From: Bacteroidales bacterium
GTDB taxonomy: Bacteria > Bacteroidota > Bacteroidia > Bacteroidales > P3
Reading direction: 5' to 3'
Assembly: GCA_031271725.1 (NCBI GenBank)
Contig: JAISVE010000052.1
Location: 1 to 13,044 of the forward strand
Length of the DNA: 13,044 nt
A program made the translations under genes and the position numbers. The notes under the pieces were generated by a model. It saw only the letters and a list, made by a program, of their open reading frames with translations. It searched no databases and was not told where the DNA came from. Shown here piece by piece: positions 8,707 through 13,044 of this stretch (positions within the stretch are counted from its first letter, which is position 1; each line of letters begins with the position of its first letter).

Positions 8707-10020
8707 TTACATGTCTTGCATGGAAAAGCCCTTATACTTTATCTTGTATCCTTTAAGTTCTTTGATTAGATTTCCTGTTTTGCCTTGCAATTCATCAATA
8801 TTTATTTTGCTTGCATCACGCTTTACTTCTGCTATAAGTGCAGTTTTTTTGTATTCATTTAATGCAATAATGTCTATCTCGTTTTGGTTTCCTTTCTCCC
8901 AATACGAGCCGAGAGTAGATAGATTTTCTTCTATCGTAATTTTTTCTCTGAAATAACGCTCTAAAATCAAACCGCTATACATTTTGTAATCGCGCTGTAC
9001 TATTTCCTTGATGTATGCAAAATTTTTCATTTCTATTGCGCTCCTATACTTAAAAATAAAGCGAAACCAAAAGTTCAAAAAGTTATCATTTATGCGATAT
9101 TTTATATTTTTTCCGCCCGGCTTTGAGAATATCGGGCGCACTTTTGTAATTATTCCGAATTCATTTTCCAGTCTATCTAAAAACCCTCCCAAACTTATTT
9201 GCATTATTGACTCCATCTCCGTTCTTGAAGTTTTGGAAGATGCAATTAACATTAGTATGGAAAAATAATTGCCATAGTCCTTACCGAATTCATCAATTAA
9301 GATGTTGCGACCCTCGTCTAAAAATAAGGAATTTTCAGACAACACTTCATCTAAAATCTTTTTTACCGTAAATGCTTTTGCGTTGATTAAAAGTTCTACA
9401 TATTTTGCAACCCCGCCTGTAAAAAGATAAAAAGCGAGCAAGTCTTCATTTGTATATTTGGGATAATGATCTTTTAAGATATTTTTTAATGTTTTCACAT
9501 CAAAAGCCTTTAAGTTTAGACGTGCTGTTGCCCTGCCGAAAAGCGGCTCTTTTGAATTTTCAAAAATATGTTTCATAAGCGAATAAACAGAGCCGCATAA
9601 AATCAAATTGATTTTGCTGTTGTTTTTATTTCTATCCCAAATGTTCTGCATTTCGCTGTAAATAGCGGGGTTTATATTTTTAAATTCCTGAAATTCGTCT
9701 ATAATTAAAGTAAAATGTTTGCTCTTTGATAAATCTAACAGATAGGAGAAAACATCCTTAAAAGTATCTAATGTTCCATAAATGCTTACTCCAAGTTTAT
9801 TTTGAATTTCCGAAACAAATTCTTGACATAAAATCGCCTCGTTTTTTTTCTCAACAAAAAAATATAATGACTTTCTATCAGAAAAAATATTAGTAAGTAA
9901 AGACGTTTTACCTATACGCCTGCGCCCGACAACAAAAGTCATTTGCGCCGCTTGTAACGATTGCCTCTTTATTTTTTTTAATAAAGCAGTTTCCTTTTCC
10001 CTGTTGTAGAATTTAAGCAT
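8707..10020 (-). CDS. ATPase_2 / DUF234 family ATP-binding protein
   Basis: This 437-aa cytoplasmic P-loop ATPase is of the type often called archaeal ATPase, with a C-terminal DUF234-like domain. Walker A is GRRRIGKTS at 32-40. Walker B is LIIDEFQEF at 105-113, followed by LCGSVYSLM at 141-149 (sensor region) and PLFGRATARLNL at 159-170, a familiar block of this family. A winged-helix-like region follows at about 245-310. The C-terminal part contains EID at 381-383 and EVK at 398-400, the spacing seen in PD-(D/E)xK nuclease-like folds, so DNA binding or cleavage is plausible but unproven. The cellular role of the family is poorly known; members are widespread, scattered and often linked to mobile DNA. 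The gene is visibly AT-rich (18% GC in row 9841-9900 and 37% in 9361-9420, against 45% in the etfB row 11701-11760), suggesting separate ancestry. It stands alone with its own promoter. Confidence 0.9.
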   Translation of the reverse strand: MLKFYNREKETALLKKIKRQSLQAAQMTFVVGRRRIGKTSLLTNIFSDRKSLYFFVEKKNEAILCQEFVSEIQNKLGVSIYGTLDTFKDVFSYLLDLSKSKHFTLIIDEFQEFKNINPAIYSEMQNIWDRNKNNSKINLILCGSVYSLMKHIFENSKEPLFGRATARLNLKAFDVKTLKNILKDHYPKYTNEDLLAFYLFTGGVAKYVELLINAKAFTVKKILDEVLSENSLFLDEGRNILIDEFGKDYGNYFSILMLIASSKTSRTEMESIMQISLGGFLDRLENEFGIITKVRPIFSKPGGKNIKYRINDNFLNFWFRFIFKYRSAIEMKNFAYIKEIVQRDYKMYSGLILERYFREKITIEENLSTLGSYWEKGNQNEIDIIALNEYKKTALIAEVKRDASKINIDELQGKTGNLIKELKGYKIKYKGFSMQDM

Positions 10021-10044
10021 ATTGCCACTTTTACCGGTTTACGG

Positions 10045-10052
10045 CAAAGATA
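10045..10052 (-). promoter_or_regulatory. -7 promoter box TATCTTTG for the ATPase gene
   Basis: On the minus strand TATCTTTG matches the Bacteroidota -7 consensus TAnnTTTG perfectly. It lies 24 bp before the ATG at 10020, giving a short leader of about 20 nt. I see no TTTG at the -33 position; that place is occupied by the first GTAATGNNNATTAC palindrome (10065-10078), which could therefore serve as an operator or a substitute activator site. Confidence 0.55.
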
Positions 10053-10096
10053 CAAAAAATAATTGTAATGACCATTACAGTAATGCAGATTACAAT
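10051..10096 (-). terminator. Rho-independent terminator of the acd-etfB-etfA operon
   Basis: On the minus strand the repeat copy at 10062-10096 folds as ATTGTAAT/ATTACAAT (8 bp), a 3x3 internal loop, then CATTA/TAATG closing a three-base loop. It is followed by TATTTTTTGTA (complement of 10051-10061). The stem plus T-run lies about 90 bp after the etfA stop codon. The stem is AU-rich, so efficiency is uncertain. The T-run abuts the ATPase promoter box. Confidence 0.55.
10057..10096. repeat. palindromic direct repeat, copy 1 of 2
   Basis: This is a 40-bp unit repeated at 10128-10167 with 35 of 40 bases identical. It contains two GTAATGNNNATTAC palindromes (10065-10078, spacer ACC; 10080-10093, spacer CAG) set 15 bp apart and flanked by AATAATT and AAT. 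All five differences between the copies fall in the three-base spacers, so the palindrome arms are strictly conserved. Confidence 0.9.
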
Positions 10097-10127
10097 CCTG
10101 ATGTTTTTATGAGGACTGAGAATTGGC

Positions 10128-10167
10128 AAATAATTGTAATGGCGATTACAGTAATGGCCATTACAAT
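10128..10167. repeat. palindromic direct repeat, copy 2 of 2
   Basis: This is the second 40-bp unit, 71 bp from the first, with palindromes at 10136-10149 (spacer GCG) and 10151-10164 (spacer GCC). Positions 10133-10167 also form a long hairpin: ATTGTAATGGC pairs perfectly with GCCATTACAAT (11 bp), then after one mismatch ATTA/TAAT closes a three-base loop. It begins 16 bp past the etfA stop codon and may stabilise the mRNA 3' end or help termination, though it has only a weak T-run. Confidence 0.9.
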
Positions 10168-10176
10168 TTATACAAA
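10165..10176. repeat. right arm of 12-bp inverted repeat
   Basis: AATTTATACAAA is the exact reverse complement of 8689-8700. It overlaps the last three bases of palindromic repeat copy 2 and lies 8 bp from the etfA stop codon. See the left arm for interpretation. Confidence 0.45.
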
Positions 10177-10183
10177 TGAGAGA

Positions 10184-11179
10184 TTATTTCCGTTTCAGCC
10201 TTTCCGTAAGCAGTGGCACGATTTGATGCAAGTCGCCAACAATTCCCAAGTCCGCAACTTGAAAGATAGGTGCGTATTTGTCTTTATTAACTGCTATTAT
10301 GTAGTCGGAACTTTCCATGCCCGCAATATGTTGAATTGCACCTGAAATACCAAAGGCAAAGTACAAGTCGGGACGAACGGTTTTTCCGGTTTGCCCAACC
10401 TGCCGCTCATGCTGCATAACACCGCTATCAACCATTGCGCGGGACGAAGACACTTCGGCTTTTATTGTTGCTGCCAAGTCCTGCAATTTCTTAAAGCCTT
10501 CGGCATTGCCTACTCCACGTCCACCGGAAATTAGAATTTTTGCGTCCGTAATATTTACAAGGTTGCGAGTTTCTTTAACCGTTTCCTTAATTCTTACTTT
10601 GAATTTTTCGGGCGCGAATTTAATTTTTACTTCCTCTATTGTGCCTTTGCGTGAAGTGTCGGGACTATCTTTTAACATCACGCCCGGGCGCACCGTGCTC
10701 ATTTGCGGACGGTGTTCCTTGCACACAATTGTTGCCATAAGATTTCCGCCAAAAGCAGGGCGTGTCATAAGCAAATCGTTTTCTTCGGAAATATCTAAGG
10801 CGGTGCAATCGGCTGTTAGACCTGTGCCTACTCTTGCCGACAAGCGTGGTCCCAAATCGCGCCCAATGGTTGTTGCGCCGATTAAAAGAATTGAAGGTTT
10901 CCTGTCGTTTATAATTTGCGCTATTGCCTGTGCATAAGGCTCGGTTGTGTATTGCGCAAGTTCCGGCGCATCTGCACAAAGAACAACATCGGCACCATAA
11001 GCAATAAGTTCCTGTGCTTTATCTGCAATTTTACTGCCTAACAAAATTGCGACAACCTGCTCGTTTAATTGTTGTGCCAAATGCTTTGCCTTGCCTATCA
11101 ATTCTAATGCTACATTCTGAATAACGCCTTCGCGCTGTTCGGCGAATACATAAATATTTTTATAGTCTGATTTATTCAT
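10184..11179 (-). CDS. etfA: electron transfer flavoprotein alpha subunit
   Basis: EtfA pairs with EtfB to form a soluble FAD-containing electron carrier for acyl-CoA dehydrogenases. The 331-aa length is normal for the family. The N-terminal ETF domain covers about residues 8-185 and includes GATTIGRDLGPRLSAR at 101-116 and TGLTADCTALD at 119-129. The C-terminal FAD-binding domain starts near 210: SGGRGVGNAEGF (218-229), SSSRAMVDSG (244-253), QVGQTGKTVRPDLY (260-273), GISGAIQHIAGM (277-288) and the closing AVNKDKYAPIF..ADLGIVGD block (296-316). These are the classic signature segments contacting FAD. No ferredoxin-type cysteine cluster is present. The gene follows etfB by 75 bp on the same strand and ends just before the palindrome array and terminator. 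Confidence 0.97.
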   Translation of the reverse strand: MNKSDYKNIYVFAEQREGVIQNVALELIGKAKHLAQQLNEQVVAILLGSKIADKAQELIAYGADVVLCADAPELAQYTTEPYAQAIAQIINDRKPSILLIGATTIGRDLGPRLSARVGTGLTADCTALDISEENDLLMTRPAFGGNLMATIVCKEHRPQMSTVRPGVMLKDSPDTSRKGTIEEVKIKFAPEKFKVRIKETVKETRNLVNITDAKILISGGRGVGNAEGFKKLQDLAATIKAEVSSSRAMVDSGVMQHERQVGQTGKTVRPDLYFAFGISGAIQHIAGMESSDYIIAVNKDKYAPIFQVADLGIVGDLHQIVPLLTERLKRK

Positions 11180-11254
11180 AATATTTTAATCTTAAAAGTA
11201 CGTGACCGAGCTACGAGTGATGTGCAACGCAGATATTTGAGGAATTTAGAGGTT

Positions 11255-12037
11255 TCATATAATAAATTTTTCTTTTAGTTTTTCAACAATAATATCTACC
11301 GCTTCATTCGCGCTCACTTCGTGAATTTGTCCCGCTGCTTTGATGCCTTTGGTAAATGATTTGGCAACGCGGGTTGGTGAGCCGCTTAAACCTAATTTTT
11401 CCTCCGCTACATCAATATCGGCAAAGCCCCAAATTTCCACATCGCGCTTGTATGCTTCTACAATTCCTCTAACCGACATATAGCGCGATTTATTTGCCGA
11501 AGCAAGCACTGTTATAAGACACGGCATTTCAACTTCTACAATTTGATAGCCTTCTTCTGTCGATTTTTTTATTGTCAAAGTTTTTGGGGCAGTGTATTCG
11601 ATTCCGTCAACATAGGTAACTTGCGGCAAGTCTAAAATCTCGGCTATTTGAGGTCCTACTTGCGCAGTGTCGCCGTCTATTGCCTGCCTGCCTGTTATAA
11701 GCAAATCAAAGTTTAGTTTGCGAATTGCGGCAGCCAGAGCATTGGATGTTGCAAGAGTGTCTGCTCCTGCAAATTTGCGGTCGGTTAACAGGATTGCCCT
11801 GTCTGCGCCCATAGCGAGTGCTTCGCGCAAAATCAAATCGGCTTGCGGAGGTCCCATTGTTATAACCGTAACTTCTGCATTGTATTGGTCTTTCAGTTGC
11901 AATGCCATTTCCAATCCGCCTTTGTCATCGGGATTCATAATGCTTGGCACACCATCTCTTATCATTGTTCCCGTTTCGGGATTCAATTTGATTTCCGTAG
12001 TGTCCGGCACTTGTTTAATACAGACTATTATTTTCAT
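11255..12037 (-). CDS. etfB: electron transfer flavoprotein beta subunit
   Basis: This 260-aa EtfB is the partner of EtfA. The N-terminus MKIIVCIKQVPDTTEIK is typical, followed by NPDDKGGLEMALQLKD at 35-50, the VTVITMGPPQA strand-loop (56-66) and REALAMGADRAILLTD (71-86). The segment AIDGDTAQVGPQIAE at 119-133 resembles the EtfB of clostridial butyryl-CoA dehydrogenase complexes, some of which carry out flavin-based electron bifurcation with NADH and ferredoxin. It differs from the mitochondrial AIDDDCNQTG-type segment. Whether this ETF bifurcates cannot be settled by eye. The gene starts only 7 bp after the acyl-CoA dehydrogenase stop codon, so the two are almost certainly co-transcribed and act together. 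The stop codon is TGA at 11255-11257. Confidence 0.97.
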   Translation of the reverse strand: MKIIVCIKQVPDTTEIKLNPETGTMIRDGVPSIMNPDDKGGLEMALQLKDQYNAEVTVITMGPPQADLILREALAMGADRAILLTDRKFAGADTLATSNALAAAIRKLNFDLLITGRQAIDGDTAQVGPQIAEILDLPQVTYVDGIEYTAPKTLTIKKSTEEGYQIVEVEMPCLITVLASANKSRYMSVRGIVEAYKRDVEIWGFADIDVAEEKLGLSGSPTRVAKSFTKGIKAAGQIHEVSANEAVDIIVEKLKEKFII

Positions 12038-12044
12038 ACATTCT

Positions 12045-13044
12045 TTATTTTAATAGATTTGCAGATACAACCATCCGTTGAACTTCCGAAGTCCCCTCAT
12101 AAATTTCGGTAATTTTCGCATCACGCATCATGCGTTCTACAGGATATTCGCGGGTATAGCCATATCCACCGTGAAACTGTACCGCCTTAACAGTTGTTTC
12201 CATTGCCGTTTCTGCTGCAAAAAGTTTGGCACGTGCAGCATCTACGGAATACGCTTCGCCTTTATCTTTTCTATAAGCCGCAACGCGCACCAACCAGCGT
12301 GCCGCTTCGATTTTTGTATCCAAATCGGCTAACTGAAATTGCGTATTTTGAAATTGCCCGATTGCCTTGCCGAACTGCTTGCGTTCCTTTACATATTTTA
12401 CGGTTTCGTCCATTGCGCCCTGTGCAATGCCGAGTGCCTGCGCCGCAATGCCAATGCGTCCGCCGTCAAGAGTTTTCATTGCTATGCCAAAACCTTTACC
12501 TGTTTTTCCTAATAAGTTGTCCTTTGGAATTCTGCAATTTTCAAAAATCAACTCGCAAGTTGCAGAGCCGCGAATACCTAACTTTTTTTCTTTTTTTCCG
12601 ATAGTAAAACCCTTAGTGCCGCGCTCTACAATGAATGCCGATATGCCTCTTGTGCCTACGGATTTATCAGTCATAGCCATAATAATATAGACATCTGCAT
12701 GAGAGGCGTTGGTAATAAATATCTTTGAGCCGTTAAGCACATATTCGTCACCATCTAAAACTGCGGTGGTTTGCTGCGATGCCGCATCAGTTCCGGCATT
12801 GGGCTCAGTTAAGCCAAAGGCACCAAGCCATTTACCGCTACACAAATTGGGCAAATATTTTTGCTTTTGTTCCTCCGTGCCGAATTCGTAAATTGGTTGT
12901 ACGCAAAGTGATGTATGGGCAGAAACAATCACACCTGTAGTTCCGCATACACGCGACAATTCTTCAACAGCCATTGAATAGAGTATATTGTCGCCACCTG
13001 CGCCGCCATACTCCACAGGGAAAGGAATACCCATAATCCCCAAC
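12045..13044 (-). CDS. acyl-CoA dehydrogenase, N-terminus beyond window edge
   Basis: This flavoenzyme oxidises acyl-CoA to enoyl-CoA, or reduces enoyl-CoA in fermenting anaerobes, passing electrons to or from ETF. The 333 visible codons, including the stop, lack roughly 45-50 N-terminal residues; the codon at 13041-13043 is TTG inside the conserved LGIMGIPFPVEYGGAGGD segment and reads as leucine, not a start. Family blocks follow in order: GAFGLTEPNAGTDA (74-87), NGSKIFITNASHADVY (104-119), the ERKQFGKAIGQFQNTQF helix (220-236), QFHGGYGYTREYPVERMMRD (289-308) and IYEGTSEVQR (314-323). E316 in the last block matches the catalytic base position of short- and medium-chain and butyryl-CoA dehydrogenases. 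Chain-length preference is uncertain; a short-chain (butyryl-CoA-like) role is the best guess given the Bcd-like etf genes next to it. Confidence 0.95.
   Translation of the reverse strand, partial: LGIMGIPFPVEYGGAGGDNILYSMAVEELSRVCGTTGVIVSAHTSLCVQPIYEFGTEEQKQKYLPNLCSGKWLGAFGLTEPNAGTDAASQQTTAVLDGDEYVLNGSKIFITNASHADVYIIMAMTDKSVGTRGISAFIVERGTKGFTIGKKEKKLGIRGSATCELIFENCRIPKDNLLGKTGKGFGIAMKTLDGGRIGIAAQALGIAQGAMDETVKYVKERKQFGKAIGQFQNTQFQLADLDTKIEAARWLVRVAAYRKDKGEAYSVDAARAKLFAAETAMETTVKAVQFHGGYGYTREYPVERMMRDAKITEIYEGTSEVQRMVVSANLLK

Noticed and set aside
10057..10167. The repeats as a CRISPR array
   Set aside because: There are only two copies, the units are internally palindromic, there is a single 31-bp interval and no cas genes are present.
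10022..10345. 107-codon plus-strand frame across the palindrome array
   Set aside because: It runs into etfA on the opposite strand, and its translation includes repeat-derived residues (IVMAITVMAITI); nothing suggests a real protein.
13041..13043. TTG as the start codon of the acyl-CoA dehydrogenase
   Set aside because: It falls inside the conserved domain, and the family needs about 45-50 more N-terminal residues; the true start is outside the window.

Overview
The window looks like chromosomal DNA from a member of the Bacteroidota, probably an anaerobic Bacteroidales-type lineage (inference). The evidence is two very long DUF2723-family membrane proteins of the kind common in that phylum, AT-rich start regions without clear Shine-Dalgarno sequences, and boxes resembling the Bacteroidota promoter consensus TAnnTTTG. 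Every gene I can support is on the minus strand, so transcription runs from high to low coordinates. Most of the DNA is coding.

From the right (transcription order), positions 13044-10184 hold an energy-metabolism operon: an acyl-CoA dehydrogenase whose N-terminus lies outside the window, then etfB (7 bp later) and etfA (75 bp later). The dehydrogenase would oxidise acyl-CoA or reduce enoyl-CoA, and the EtfA/EtfB flavoprotein would carry its electrons. The EtfB sequence resembles clostridial Bcd-type ETFs. The operon ends in a striking array at 10057-10167: two 40-bp direct repeats, each made of two GTAATGNNNATTAC palindromes. One copy followed by a T-run looks like the operon terminator.

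Positions 10020-8707 encode an AT-rich, stand-alone ATPase_2/DUF234 protein (P-loop ATPase plus a PD-(D/E)xK-like C-terminus). It has its own TATCTTTG promoter box just beside the palindrome array. A 12-bp inverted repeat (8689-8700 and 10165-10176) brackets the gene and the array, so this segment may be an accessory insertion.

Positions 8706-8352 are a 355-bp gene-free region. It holds a good Rho-independent terminator, two other hairpins, a possible small structured transcript and a candidate promoter for the next operon. Positions 8351-2080 hold two tandem, full-length DUF2723 paralogues (1034 and 1027 aa), probable GT-C-type protein O-mannosyltransferase-like enzymes. They are followed by a small four-helix membrane protein (2030-1566) and an MFS transporter (from 1517, running off the left edge). 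Spacings of 48-83 bp suggest these four genes could be co-transcribed, though no link in function is visible beyond all four being inner-membrane proteins.

The most unusual items are the fourfold palindrome array, the bracketed ATPase segment, the tandem DUF2723 pair and the possible small RNA. I do not see a complete new multi-gene system that I could defend from sequence alone.
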